From contig JAGVRJ010000011.1 in NCBI GenBank assembly GCA_019059635.1, positions 372,001-436,000 on the forward strand: DNA of 64,000 nt, in the 5' to 3' direction. The first letter of the stretch is position 1. Each line of letters starts with the position of its first letter. Source of the stretch: Proales similis. Its lineage: Eukaryota; Rotifera; Eurotatoria; Ploima; Proalidae. Of the stretch, positions 12,238 to 22,711 are shown one piece after another. Both the position numbers and the translations under genes were made by a program. Below the pieces are notes generated by a model. It was not told the origin of the DNA. It did not search any database and saw only the letters and a program-made list of their open reading frames with translations.

Positions 12238-15200
12238 ATGAGCAAAAACTCGGGCCAGTCGGCCGTTACGGTCGAGCAGATAAGCCAAGATCAGCTGACG
12301 CAGATTTCTTATCGCTACTGGTTTCAGCAAGACGATCAATCAGAGCTTCAAGCATTCGATGCCAAGTTGATCGACGACATCTACCGAAATGAGCTGCTGG
12401 CGAGCAAGTTTTCCATAAAGCGCATCATGCTGCTCGAGTACAGCCATTACTTGGAGAATTACTTGTGGCCGAACTTTGACCCCGCGGCGTCAAGCAACCA
12501 ACATCTCATGTCAATACTGGTGATGGTAAACGAAAAGTTCCGCGAGCGTGTCCCCGCCTGGCATTGCTTCCGACAGCAGCAGTCAGACTCGGAAAAATTC
12601 GCCCAATTCTTTGCTCGTTTCATGCGACTGACACTGGATGAGACGCTCGGCTTCCGCGAGCACTGCATATTGCTCAAGTTCTTGGACAATTGTGTAAACA
12701 GCTTGGAAATAGACTTGGTGCGCACGCAGGTACAGAAGATCTGCGGTCTACCAATGTGGGCCTCGCTGAGCCCGAGCAGACGAGAGAACGAGTTCAAGCT
12801 CTACCCGAAGTTGGCCAAATTCTGGCGTGCCATTCAAAAGAAAGACTCGAAACTTGAGCCGGAGCAACTTGAACAAGTCAAATTCGAGCGGCACTTTTTG
12901 AAGAATTTGATTGCCAAATTCGTTCGAGTGCTAAACACGTTCGACGAGAGCGAGAGTGGCGAGCTTGTAGACGCCGAGCAGAGAAGAGACAAGCTCAATT
13001 ACATGGAGAGGTTCTTGGAGCTTCTAATTGACCTCGAGTCACTGCTGCCGACCAGACGCTTCTTTAACACGCTGCTCGACGACACGAATCTGTTGATTCA
13101 CTGCGCCTTGTCCGACTTGTTTCGATCTACGCAGTCCGAAGAGCTCAATTTGGCCAGAAAGCTTCTCGACACACTCAAGTTCTACACAACATTTGAGATT
13201 GACGATCAGTCAGGCGAAGCCAAGAGCGAGAAGCAACTGCTCGAGTCGCACTACGAAAAGCTGAGCGCCCTTCAAAAAGGAACGTTCAAATACTTTCGCG
13301 AAGAGCTCTACTCGTTCTCGCTGACCAACATCGCCACAATCGACAAACGCGATTGCTTGCTCAAGCATCTCAGCCAAGTGCCGGACGACCGACTCAACGA
13401 GCTGGCCAAATACCTCAAACTGGTCGACGAGCAGAGCCAATACTCTAAAGAGCTATTGATCGAAATAATCATATCGCACATGGAGCGTCGTAAAAGCCAA
13501 CTTGATGAACTGAACGCCATGCCGCTCTATCCGGCCGAGGACGTGCTCTGGAACGAGAATGTCGTTCCGACAGATTACAAGCCGCAAGTCCTCAGCGACA
13601 CCTGTCTCGCCCTGCCCAAGCTCGGTCTTCAGTTCTTGACCCTTCACGACTACCTGTTGCGCAATTTCACTCTGTTCCGACTCGAGTCGGCCTATCAAAT
13701 ACGACAGGACATTGAGGAGGCCTGCATTCGTCTTCGGCCGTATTTTAACTTTGTCGACGTGTGTGTCGGATTTTCCGGCTGGTCTCGAATGGCTCAGCCG
13801 GTCGAGATGTTCACCATGGTCGAGATCAGCAAGCCGAACGTGGGCGAACAAGCTCCCAGTCGTGTCAGAGCGGACGTGAGCATCGACGTTTCAATGCTGC
13901 GCGATAACGTTCGCAAGGAGTGGGAGTCTCTTCGCAAGTACGACATCTGCTACTTGGTCGCAATTAGACCGTGCAACACTCCCGAACAACCGTACGATCC
14001 GAAGGGCTCGTTCAACGAGCAAATGGGTCTGATCGCCGTCAGAGGGTGCGAAATTGAAGGGCTTTTGAACGAGCACGGCAAACTGGTCAGCGATGAGGCC
14101 GCTGCCGGCAGCGGTCCCAACTTCGAACAAGACAAGCGAACATTCCGCATCTTTCTGGACCCCAATCAGTACCAGCTTGACTTTGACAACGGCAAAGAGG
14201 ACATTTACAGTCAATTCAACATTCTGGTGCGACGCCGACCTCAAGAAGGCAACTTCAAGGCCGTTCTCGAGTCCATTCGCGATCTCATGAATTCGGACTT
14301 TGCCGTACCCGAATGGTTGAGAGACCTGCTGTTGGGCTATGGCGATCCAGCGCAGGCCTCTTACAGAAATCTGGCTCCTTTGGCTACTCTTGACTTTGTG
14401 GACACTTTTCTCTCGGCCGATCACGTCAAGCAGTCATTTCCAGGCCAAACAGTTCAGATTGCCGAGGACGCGCAGCCTCCGTTTAGGCTCACATTTGAAT
14501 CGGAGGGAGTGGTCAAAGCAGATGCCTATCGACTACCCAGTCGTGGCCCATACCTCTACGATCAGGTCAAGTTCAATCAAGTGCCGTTCACTCCCACTCA
14601 AATCGAAGCAATCAAAAGTGGAATGCAGCCCGGCCTGACCATGATTGTCGGTCCACCCGGCACCGGCAAAACAGACGTCGCCGTGCAGATCATCTCCAAC
14701 ATCTATCACAATTTTCCCGACCAAAAAACGCTAATAGTCACACATTCGAACCAAGCGCTCAATCAAATATTCGAGAAGATCATGGCATTGGACATTGACG
14801 AGCGGCATTTGCTGCGTTTGGGCCATGGCGAAGACGAGCTAGAGACAGAGAAGAGCTTCAGCCGCTTCGGCCGCGTGAACTACGTGCTGGCCAAGCGAAT
14901 CCAGCTGCTGGACGAAGTTGATAGACTGCAGAAATCGCTCGACGACATTCAGTTCGACTCGGCCGCTTACTCGTGCGAGACCGCCGTTCATTTCTTCTTG
15001 AACTATGTGCTGCCCAAGTGGGAGAAGTTCAGAGACGAAGTGAGTGCGCGCAAAGAGCTCGACCTTTTCGACGAGAAGTTTCCGTTCAAAAAGTTCTTTG
15101 AGAACGCGCCGCAGCCTTTGTTCAGAAAGAGTTCGTTCGAAGAAGACTTCGAGGTGGCCCGGGGCTGCTTCCGCTACATAAAGCACACGTTCAAGCAGCT

Positions 15201-16527
15201 GGAAGAGTTCCGAGCGTTCGAGCTCATTCGATCCTATTCGGACAGGTCGAATTACTTGCTTGCCAAAGAGGCAAAAATTGTGGCCATGACCTGTACTCAT
15301 GCGGCCTTGAAGCGACGCGACCTGATCAAGAGCGGCTTCACCTACGACAACATTCTTATGGAAGAGGCGGCTCAGATTCTTGAAATTGAGACGTTCATTC
15401 CGCTCGTGCTGCAGAATCCGGACCATAACGGCGTCAATCGACTCAAGCGGTGGATAATGATCGGCGACCACCACCAACTGCCGCCAGTGATCAAGAACAT
15501 GACATTTCAAAAGTACTCGAACATGGAGCAGCCGCTGTTCACCAGGTTCGTCAAGTTAGGCGTGCCGACCGTCGAGTTGGACGCCCAGGGCCGATGTCGT
15601 CCGTCGCTTTGCGATCTGTTCCGCTGGCGCTACAACAACTTGTCCGATCTGGCTCACATACACCAGTGGGCAGAGTTCAAGCAGGCAAATGCCGGCTTCA
15701 GATTCGACTATCAACTCATCGACGTGCCCGACTACAACGGAGTGGGCGAGAGTGAGCCCCAGGCGCACTATTACCAAAATCTGGCCGAGGCTGAGTACGT
15801 GGTGGCTGTTTACATGTTCATGCGTTTGGTTGGCTATCCTCGAGAGAAGATCAGCATTTTGACGACCTACAATGGCCAGAAGAATCTTCTAAAGGAAGTG
15901 CTGGCTAAACGATGTGCGAGCAATCCTCTGATCGGCGAGCCTAAGCGCATCACCACTGTGGACAAGTATCAAGGTCAACAGAATGACTACGTGCTCTTGT
16001 CACTTGTGCGCACCAGAACTGTGGGACATTTCAGAGACGTTAGGCGACTGATTGTCGCCATGTCTCGAGCTCGTCTCGGCCTCTATGTGTTCGGTCGGCT
16101 TAATCTGTTCAAGAGCTGCTACGAGCTCAAGCCAGTTTTTGACATTCTTCTCAAACGTCCGACTAAGCTTCAACTAGTGCTCGACGAGCAACACCCGACA
16201 GAGAGGAATTGCGATGCAATTGTCGATTTCAAAGAGATTGAAGACATGCCCATGATGGCCAAGTTTGTGTTTGACTATTACAACGCGAAACTGGGCGCAT
16301 GGTCAGCCAATCAGCGTCTGGCACGTCAAGAAGAAGAAAAGGCCAGAAACGAAGAAAGAATGTCAAGACTTGAAGAAGAAGAGAAAGAGCTCAGGGAGAA
16401 ATTGATGAAAAACAAGGATATAAAGAATCGGCTGTTCATTGGCACTGACGACAACTCGAGCAATTCAGAATCGGACGAAGAGGCGGCCAGTGACCAACCA
16501 ACCTCGTCAGCCGCTGCTAGGTCGTAG
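12238..16527 (+). CDS. AQR: RNA helicase aquarius, intron-binding spliceosome protein
   Basis: Aquarius (IBP160) is an SF1 RNA helicase of the spliceosomal intron-binding complex; it contacts the intron upstream of the branch point and links splicing to snoRNP assembly. The frame is unbroken for 1429 residues, near the family length (about 1485 in vertebrates). I chose the ATG at 12238 because the sequence from there aligns with the family start, including KRIMLLEYSHYLENYLW. The armadillo-like N-terminal half has LPTRRFFNTLLDD. The helicase core has the Walker A motif VGPPGTGKTDVAVQ near residue 804, THSNQALNQIFEKIMALDID, Walker B region MEEAAQILEIE near 1041, GDHHQLPPVIKNM, and the late motifs DKYQGQQNDYVLLSLVRTR and VAMSRARLGLY. 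The C-terminus is a charged Glu/Arg coil and acidic tail. No intron is needed anywhere, unusual for this long gene. Confidence 0.97.
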   Translation: MSKNSGQSAVTVEQISQDQLTQISYRYWFQQDDQSELQAFDAKLIDDIYRNELLASKFSIKRIMLLEYSHYLENYLWPNFDPAASSNQHLMSILVMVNEKFRERVPAWHCFRQQQSDSEKFAQFFARFMRLTLDETLGFREHCILLKFLDNCVNSLEIDLVRTQVQKICGLPMWASLSPSRRENEFKLYPKLAKFWRAIQKKDSKLEPEQLEQVKFERHFLKNLIAKFVRVLNTFDESESGELVDAEQRRDKLNYMERFLELLIDLESLLPTRRFFNTLLDDTNLLIHCALSDLFRSTQSEELNLARKLLDTLKFYTTFEIDDQSGEAKSEKQLLESHYEKLSALQKGTFKYFREELYSFSLTNIATIDKRDCLLKHLSQVPDDRLNELAKYLKLVDEQSQYSKELLIEIIISHMERRKSQLDELNAMPLYPAEDVLWNENVVPTDYKPQVLSDTCLALPKLGLQFLTLHDYLLRNFTLFRLESAYQIRQDIEEACIRLRPYFNFVDVCVGFSGWSRMAQPVEMFTMVEISKPNVGEQAPSRVRADVSIDVSMLRDNVRKEWESLRKYDICYLVAIRPCNTPEQPYDPKGSFNEQMGLIAVRGCEIEGLLNEHGKLVSDEAAAGSGPNFEQDKRTFRIFLDPNQYQLDFDNGKEDIYSQFNILVRRRPQEGNFKAVLESIRDLMNSDFAVPEWLRDLLLGYGDPAQASYRNLAPLATLDFVDTFLSADHVKQSFPGQTVQIAEDAQPPFRLTFESEGVVKADAYRLPSRGPYLYDQVKFNQVPFTPTQIEAIKSGMQPGLTMIVGPPGTGKTDVAVQIISNIYHNFPDQKTLIVTHSNQALNQIFEKIMALDIDERHLLRLGHGEDELETEKSFSRFGRVNYVLAKRIQLLDEVDRLQKSLDDIQFDSAAYSCETAVHFFLNYVLPKWEKFRDEVSARKELDLFDEKFPFKKFFENAPQPLFRKSSFEEDFEVARGCFRYIKHTFKQLEEFRAFELIRSYSDRSNYLLAKEAKIVAMTCTHAALKRRDLIKSGFTYDNILMEEAAQILEIETFIPLVLQNPDHNGVNRLKRWIMIGDHHQLPPVIKNMTFQKYSNMEQPLFTRFVKLGVPTVELDAQGRCRPSLCDLFRWRYNNLSDLAHIHQWAEFKQANAGFRFDYQLIDVPDYNGVGESEPQAHYYQNLAEAEYVVAVYMFMRLVGYPREKISILTTYNGQKNLLKEVLAKRCASNPLIGEPKRITTVDKYQGQQNDYVLLSLVRTRTVGHFRDVRRLIVAMSRARLGLYVFGRLNLFKSCYELKPVFDILLKRPTKLQLVLDEQHPTERNCDAIVDFKEIEDMPMMAKFVFDYYNAKLGAWSANQRLARQEEEKARNEERMSRLEEEEKELREKLMKNKDIKNRLFIGTDDNSSNSESDEEAASDQPTSSAAARS

Positions 16528-16646
16528 AAAAAAGAACCTCCGGCCAACCCTGATAAAAGATGGGCTGTGAACATAGCAGTAGAAATCGATAGTTGTCTTC
16601 TTCTCGAATATAATTGACAACCTAAAAGTTTGATAGACGAACAAAC

Positions 16647-16652
16647 AATAAA
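16647..16652 (+). terminator. poly(A) signal of AQR
   Basis: AATAAA about 120 bases after the AQR stop codon. Confidence 0.5.
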
Positions 16653-16728
16653 CAAAAAATCATAAACCCATAGAATTGAACTCTGACTTACTTAAAATAT
16701 GAAAAAATCAAAAACAAAAAGCGGGTTG

Positions 16729-16830
16729 CCTGTTGCGCAATTACACTCTGCTCTCTAGACTCGTGTCGGCCTATCAAATAAGACAGACATGAGATGCATT
16801 CGTCTGAAGCTCAACCGGTGCCGATTATTT
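16729..16830 (+). pseudogene. decayed partial copy of AQR coding sequence
   Basis: About 100 bases that align to AQR codons at 13653-13805. Matching blocks in order: CCTGTTGCGCAATT, CACTCTG, GACTCG-GTCGGCCTATC followed by AAATA-GACAG, GCATTCGTCT, then GCTCA-CCGGT. Small insertions and deletions break the frame and an internal piece is missing. It lies 200 bases past the AQR stop, beyond its poly(A) signal. A local duplication that has decayed is the simplest explanation. Confidence 0.75.
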
Positions 16831-17172
16831 CTAAAGAGTCTCTGCACCTGCCGCCCACTGCCTGAACAACATCAAAAGGCATCGAAGGGTACTGTTTCTT
16901 CGTTTATGGCTTTTGTTTTCAGATCAAGAACTATCGATTCGACCGAATCGACAAGATTATTATTATTGCCTGACGACTCTATTTGCTTATTGTGGCATCA
17001 ACGATTTTTTGACGGAATTTTTAACACATTCAATCTGCCGAGAAATCATCATTCAATTTCTATATTGCCTTTTCGGTTTGTCCGTCTGTGCGAATTTTGA
17101 ATCTATTTGCATCTGCGGTACCAAAGCCAACCAAATTTTTTATTGCAAGCATCGAGCAGCTATTCAGAAGAG

Positions 17173-19557
17173 ATGTATAAGCAGTTTCGTCCATTTCCCT
17201 TCTTTATCAGCTGTCTTTTTCTTGGCATTTTATTCTTATCGACAATCAGCTCGCCAAGCCATCTTGAGGTTGAGTTTTCGGACGACGGACTGGAGATTTA
17301 CAGTGATGAGCCTGTATTAGAGTCTATAAATTTGAAATCGATCGTAAAAATTTTCAATATCAGTACGAAAGTTCATTTGAGTAGGGTCTCGCTTCAAAGC
17401 GAAACTTGTCAGCTTACTCTGTCGAACAAACTCGACTTGTCCTCTTTCGATTTTAATAAACAGCTTCAGATATTTTTGTCGGGACTTAAATCAATCGAGC
17501 TTAATTATGAAGCACCAATGTATTGGAGGTATTTTTATATTTTTTTAAGAATGCCTGTTCTCCAAGTAGTCTACATTCAATATTCATCTCTGACCCTTGA
17601 ATTCAATGGAAGCATTTCTTTACCTTGTGAGCTCAGTGTGCTCACAAAACTCATTAATCGGCCTCTGAAAAGGAAATTTCTAGGCCATATAAAATTTTTC
17701 AAGTCAGTTCGCTATCAGGAGAACACATGCGCCGCCATGTTCTACAGTGCAGCGATTCACGCACTTGAATTTTTCGGAGTAGTCGATTCGCTTATTGAAC
17801 AAAACAAAATCGGCTTTCAAGATCTCATGGACCGAGATAGACCGGCAAATTTGGCGCATCAAATAGACAAATTTGAATTGAGAGAACTCTATCGAACTCG
17901 TCTGACAAGTAAGATATTCACCAAGCAAATGATGAACACAGAGCTGCCTATGAAAAGAATTGCTGTGGAAGGCATCGTTACTGAAGCGGAACCTTCGTTG
18001 TTCAGACATGTCCGGGCCATAAACTATTCTCTCAATATCCTCAATTTGAGGGAGTTTGTTCAAAGAAACCTGAAATGGGCTGAAGGAATAAGAACCGAAA
18101 ATGCTTCGATCACAATTATTCTTTCACAGACCCATAACGCGCAGCACTCTGGACTTCCTTCCAAGTTGGAACTCATCAATATTTATGATTTCAGGGATGA
18201 AGACTTTTGCTTGTTTAAGCATTACCCTGTAGAGAATGAGGCAATACGATTCCTTATTAAAAATGAGAAGCAAATGGAAATAACTTGTACGGCGGCCTTT
18301 TTAATTCAAAACAGTTTTAAAAGCTTGGCCAATGACTCCGAATATTGGAATTTGATTGAGGCCTTGAAAAAAATTAACTTTACTCAACTCGTGCAAGAGT
18401 GTAATTTCGAACAATTCAAACAGAATTGCAACTCGACTTTGTTGCAGCCAATAGAGCAATTTTGGAGCATTTTTGACCTGCTTTTTCCAATTGAGCTGGT
18501 CAAGTTCATTTTTGCAGTTGTGTTGCATCCGATCGCATGTTTGATCGGCGTTGCACTCAACCTCCTTTCTGCTTGGGTCATCGAACGTATGAACAAACAA
18601 GAAAAAAAAGGAAAAACTCAAGGCCAGAGGAAAGCTGCAGATCGGCAAGAGAAGCTATTTGCCTACTTTTCCTTCAACGCGCTATTCAGTGCCGGCTTCT
18701 GCTTGGTCAGCGCGCCCGAGCTGCTCACACGGTGTGTACGATTCAACGGCATCTACTGCTCGCCGTTCATCGCCACCAGCTGGGTGCGAGTCTACTACTT
18801 GGCCGGCATCGTGCTGGTGGGCAACATCTGCAAATTGGTTGCCAACATGACCCAGTGCAGCTTCACCCTCTACCGCTACTTAATCAACACCGACGACGGC
18901 AAGAGCAAGTGGCGCAGCAAGTTCCTCAAAGCAAGACCAAGAAACGTGGCTGCAGTCTTTCTGGTGATTGCAATCATTCTCACAGTTCCTCAATTGTTCT
19001 TCAACGAGGGCTTCACAATTAAAAGTGTGACTAGCTTGTTAGGATTTGACATGTTCCTCTATGACCATCATGATCTCCGATATTTTGAGAGCAGTTTGGC
19101 TCTCGTTTCGATTTATGTTCTGAATCTGCTATTCAATGAGGTTGTGAGCACCTGCTTCAACCTGGTCGCTGACCTCAAGCTGCTCTCGTTCGTTCGATCA
19201 GTAGCTCGTAATCAAAAGCACTTGGGCTCGGTCGAGAGCAAAGAGAAGGAGGAGGTAGAGAAGAGGCTGAGCAAGATGATCATCTTCAACGGCATTCTCA
19301 GCATCCTGTTCAAGACGCCGGAGATGGTTGCAAGTTTGGTCAAGACAAGTGAATTTCTTTCAAATATTCACCAAGATAAAGAAGTACAAGTCTCTTGGTG
19401 CATGTTCGCCTATTCTTATTTCGATTCGATTTGCTTGAATTTGCTTTCGATCGGTCAGGCTTTGGCCTTGTTCAGTTTTTCTGTCAATTTCGTTCTTTTC
19501 CTTTTTTTTAATTCCATGTTTCGGCGGCACTTGAAAAAATTGTTTCGTCTCCAATGA
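17173..19557 (+). CDS. orphan seven-helix receptor-like protein with large ectodomain
   Basis: An intronless frame; from the ATG at 17173 it gives 794 residues. That start is followed by a basic stretch and a hydrophobic core (FFISCLFLGILFL), a plausible signal peptide. Residues about 30-435 form an ectodomain rich in Leu and Asn with scattered cysteines and glycosylation sites, reminiscent of irregular leucine-rich repeats, but I cannot assign a domain. From about 441 several hydrophobic helices follow in a rhodopsin-family-like layout: helix 1 before a very basic loop, a helix with NICKLVANMTQCSFTLYRYL in the position of helix 3 (no canonical DRY), and a last helix ending in a short basic tail. 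Codon use differs inside the gene: the ectodomain is AT-rich, the helical part 18650-18950 GC-rich. Probably a fast-evolving class A-type receptor. Ligand unknown. Confidence 0.7.
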   Translation: MYKQFRPFPFFISCLFLGILFLSTISSPSHLEVEFSDDGLEIYSDEPVLESINLKSIVKIFNISTKVHLSRVSLQSETCQLTLSNKLDLSSFDFNKQLQIFLSGLKSIELNYEAPMYWRYFYIFLRMPVLQVVYIQYSSLTLEFNGSISLPCELSVLTKLINRPLKRKFLGHIKFFKSVRYQENTCAAMFYSAAIHALEFFGVVDSLIEQNKIGFQDLMDRDRPANLAHQIDKFELRELYRTRLTSKIFTKQMMNTELPMKRIAVEGIVTEAEPSLFRHVRAINYSLNILNLREFVQRNLKWAEGIRTENASITIILSQTHNAQHSGLPSKLELINIYDFRDEDFCLFKHYPVENEAIRFLIKNEKQMEITCTAAFLIQNSFKSLANDSEYWNLIEALKKINFTQLVQECNFEQFKQNCNSTLLQPIEQFWSIFDLLFPIELVKFIFAVVLHPIACLIGVALNLLSAWVIERMNKQEKKGKTQGQRKAADRQEKLFAYFSFNALFSAGFCLVSAPELLTRCVRFNGIYCSPFIATSWVRVYYLAGIVLVGNICKLVANMTQCSFTLYRYLINTDDGKSKWRSKFLKARPRNVAAVFLVIAIILTVPQLFFNEGFTIKSVTSLLGFDMFLYDHHDLRYFESSLALVSIYVLNLLFNEVVSTCFNLVADLKLLSFVRSVARNQKHLGSVESKEKEEVEKRLSKMIIFNGILSILFKTPEMVASLVKTSEFLSNIHQDKEVQVSWCMFAYSYFDSICLNLLSIGQALALFSFSVNFVLFLFFNSMFRRHLKKLFRLQ

Positions 19558-19835
19558 TTGGCGCCATTCCCATGAAAATGACACTTTTCACACGCTCTTT
19601 TGATTTCAAGCGCAAAATGTCTGCTCGATTGCGAATGGCTTTTATCGATCGAAACGAACGACATAAATCGATATCGATAATATCGTATCGTAGCTGGTTG
19701 ATGAGCCAAAAGACGAGTGCCAATTGCTTGAGAAGACTCGCTAAAACTGTTTGGACCAAAAGAAAGGCACTGCTTAGAATGAAAATTATTTTTATTCGAT
19801 TTTTAAAAAACATCAAGCCCAATTATTTAATTGTT

Positions 19836-21857
19836 TCAGCTGAAGCGTTCTGATATTTGCTGGTCTAGAGGCAAGTCGGTGTCGTAAAAGCTGGGCGCCT
19901 GGAACACAATTCCGAACGTGCCCATTATCACTGTGGTTGTGAATACCCAGAGGAAAAAGCGATCAATCTTGTTGAAGTAAAGCGAATTAGGAGGCCGGTA
20001 GGAGAGGTCTGAAGAATTTTTATTTACCACCAAAGCGACGTACTTCCATTGCTCTTTGACCTTGTGATCGTTGAAGCAAAGTCTTTTAGAACAGGACAGA
20101 ATGTGAGGCAACAGGAGTTACCATTTTTTCGGCGTCCTCTTTGCGCAGGTATTCACAAACAAAGTCGATTCCTTGAATGCTTTTGGTCACTTCGGGCAGC
20201 GGCATCGACTTTGAGTGCGTCGGTGTGTTGGTGAATGAATTAGAGCAGCTGAACGCGGCGCGGCTCTTGCCCTGGCTCAGATGCCTCAAGTCGTACAATG
20301 AGCTTTTTTTCAGATGGCTGCGTTCGATTTCAAGGCATCGCTTTAGATCGGCCTGTCTGGACACGCCTCGCTTGACATCCTCGTCCGGCGGACGCATGAA
20401 CAACAGCTTGGGCAATATGTCCAGGAAGAGCTTCTTGACCCAGGCGGGCATGCGATGGGTGGAAGATGAGCGAAAGTGAACATTGAGCACAACCACGGTG
20501 ATCAATATCGACAAGGTGACGAGTATCATCGTGAACAGCAGGTACTTGCCGATGAGCGGCACAACCAGCGACGTCGGCGGTATGAGCTCGGCCAGAAGCA
20601 AAAAGAAGACGGTGAGCGAGAGGAGGATGCTCACACAGAGCGCGATCTTCTCGCCGCTGTCGCTCGGCAGGTAGAACGTGAGCACGGTGAGAAACGTGAT
20701 TCCCACACAAGGCACAATCAGATTGACCATGTAAAAGAGGGTCTTGCGTCTGATTGTGATGTTGAACGTTATGTCCGGATAGGGCTCCGGACAGCACGGA
20801 TAGCTTTTCACATTTCGCTTGGCCGGCACCGACATTATGTCCCATTCGACGCTGCGGTAGTAGTCGCGCAGATTAATGCCGATCGGTATCTGGTCGCTCT
20901 TGTCGTATCTCTGGTTCACGTGCAACAGGTCCACTTGGAAGCCGTCGTACGTCCATGAGCCGAACTTCATCAGGCAGTGTTGCTCGTCGAACGGAAAGAA
21001 CTCGACGTTTATGGTGCACGAGCTCTTGTAAATCGCCGGCGGCTCCCACAATACTCGGCCGTCGTAGTGAAGTGTTGCCTTGGTCATCAAGGTTACCTCA
21101 TAGTTGCCGTCCGCACTTTGATTCGATTCAACTCGATTAGCATCGATCGCAAAGAGGTCAGCACCACACTCCAAAGGACACGAACGAACAAACGAATAGA
21201 CGACAACAGGTGCGCCAACTTGGAAAAGATCAGACGCTCAGAGGCTCAAAACAGAAAGTTTACTTGTTGTAAAGAATTATGTCGGGAATCTGCCGAGTCG
21301 ATTCAAGTCGATTAGAGTCGCACTTGAGAACGAAATGAACAAAATTTACCCAGATCCTGCTCGACGGCACATAGAGGACTTCGACTCCGCCGTAATCGTC
21401 CGGATTCCATCTCAGCTTGAAATCGATCCATTCCTGGTCATTTCACGTCAAATGACTTTCAACTTAAGCGAGTCGATCGGGCAGAGTTTACCTGACGCAG
21501 CCAAACGTTCGTTGTCATTATTTGGTTCTTCTCGTCCTTGTTTCTTCGCTCTTAGCAGATCTAGCACGTTCGTCTGCGAATTGAAACTCACCACATCCAG
21601 AATCTGAGTGAGCTTGAGGCCCATGTAGACGGTCAGCTTGTCAGAGCTGTTGCTCACTGGCCTGATCAAGCGATTGTATTTCGTAATCAGATCGTCGTAC
21701 AGTCTTTTGGCGTCGTGATTTGAGCCTTCCGAGTCCAAATCTCATAATGGACGTACAAGGACGAAAGTGAAGCATTTTACTTACCTGAGGTCAAATGCAG
21801 CGGCCAGCTGGCCAACAAGAGCCAGAGAAGGCGCAAATCAAAAGTTGAAATTTGCAT
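19836..21857 (-). CDS. nicotinic acetylcholine receptor, alpha-type subunit
   Basis: A Cys-loop cation channel subunit for cholinergic synapses. Eight exons join in frame: 21785-21857, 21592-21740, 21492-21536, 21350-21433, 21264-21289, 20122-21115, 20028-20060 and 19836-19967, giving 511 residues. The 26-base exon supplies IPDIILYN, which joins to [10 protein letters not shown]. Features in order: signal peptide (about 1-22), loop motif [26 protein letters not shown], Cys-loop [15 protein letters not shown], the vicinal cysteine pair in [10 protein letters not shown] that defines alpha subunits, then four membrane helices. The GEK motif before helix 2 marks a cation-selective pore. The M3-M4 loop is moderate in length. 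M4 begins DRFFLWVF. It faces away from the other nAChR gene at 25814. Confidence 0.95.
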
Positions 21858-22063
21858 CTAAGAGGCCGAGTACATTTGATAAAGTCTGCCAAAGACGGAT
21901 TGACCAAATAAATCCGGCTCGTTTATTTCAACGTCAAATATTGGCTCGCCTGGATAGAGCCCATGATGATGGCTTTTTTTATTCACTTGTGTTGCATTTT
22001 GAATGGATGAAGCGTGCGATTGTCTCGCTTGCGCAAATAGGTTAGAACAAACAGGCATCAAGA

Positions 22064-22088
22064 GGGAGAGAGAGAGAGGGGGGGTGAG
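22064..22088. repeat. GA-rich simple repeat
   Basis: Run of GA dinucleotides passing into a G run. Confidence 0.8.
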
Positions 22089-22694
22089 AGCCCAAAGAAT
22101 ACGAGTAAATAAACGCATTGTTTGAGCTGCTGATTAAATCGGGTCCTATTGGCGACCATTTTAAAGAGTCTGATTGCTACTAAGAGTGAAAGAGCGTTCG
22201 TGTGTGCATCGCGCGAGATGAGTGAAATTGTGCGGGCAAGTAAGAGAGGCTCACACAAACAGACGAAGGGCGCGAATTCAGGCCGGCAGGCAGTCAGTTT
22301 AATCGAATATTTATGAGATCAATCGTTTTAGTTTAGAAGTGCGTTGCGATGCCTTTATTAGATTAAATGTGAAAGAGATCAAGCGAAGGGATTTGCCAAG
22401 TGTGTAATTGCGATTTCATTTGCCTAAATGCTGAATATATAATCGGAACTTTTTCGAGAATTGGAACGCACGCGGCAGACGCGAGAATTAGACCAACACA
22501 CACAGACACACATACACACAGACACTCACGATGATGAGCGAGCAAATAAAAGAGACCGGCGTGAGTTAGCAAGTGAGTCAGTAATAGGTTGAAACTGAGA
22601 GGCGAACGAGAAACGCGTACTTAGCACGGAAACCAAACTGAGAGGCAACAGGAGCTCATAATAGTAGGCCGTCAATTGCCTTCCTTTCCCTTTT

Positions 22695-22711
22695 GCTCTC
22701 TCTCTCTCTCT
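22695..22711. repeat. CT microsatellite
   Basis: Uninterrupted CT dinucleotides. Confidence 0.8.

Larger units (their letters stand above)
16528..17172. other. AQR 3' flank to next gene
   Basis: AT-rich. It contains the AQR poly(A) signal and the AQR-derived relic; otherwise no supported gene. Confidence 0.4.

Noticed and set aside
16789-17320. Overlapping frames of 100-135 codons before the receptor gene
   Set aside because: They start in the AQR relic, overlap each other in different frames and lack gene-like codon use.
21116-21174. Coding extension of the nAChR alpha frame upstream of ADGNYE, starting with an ATG at 21174
   Set aside because: It would replace the conserved PDIILYN segment. 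A 26-base exon at 21264-21289 supplies that segment and splices exactly at 21115, so this stretch is intron.
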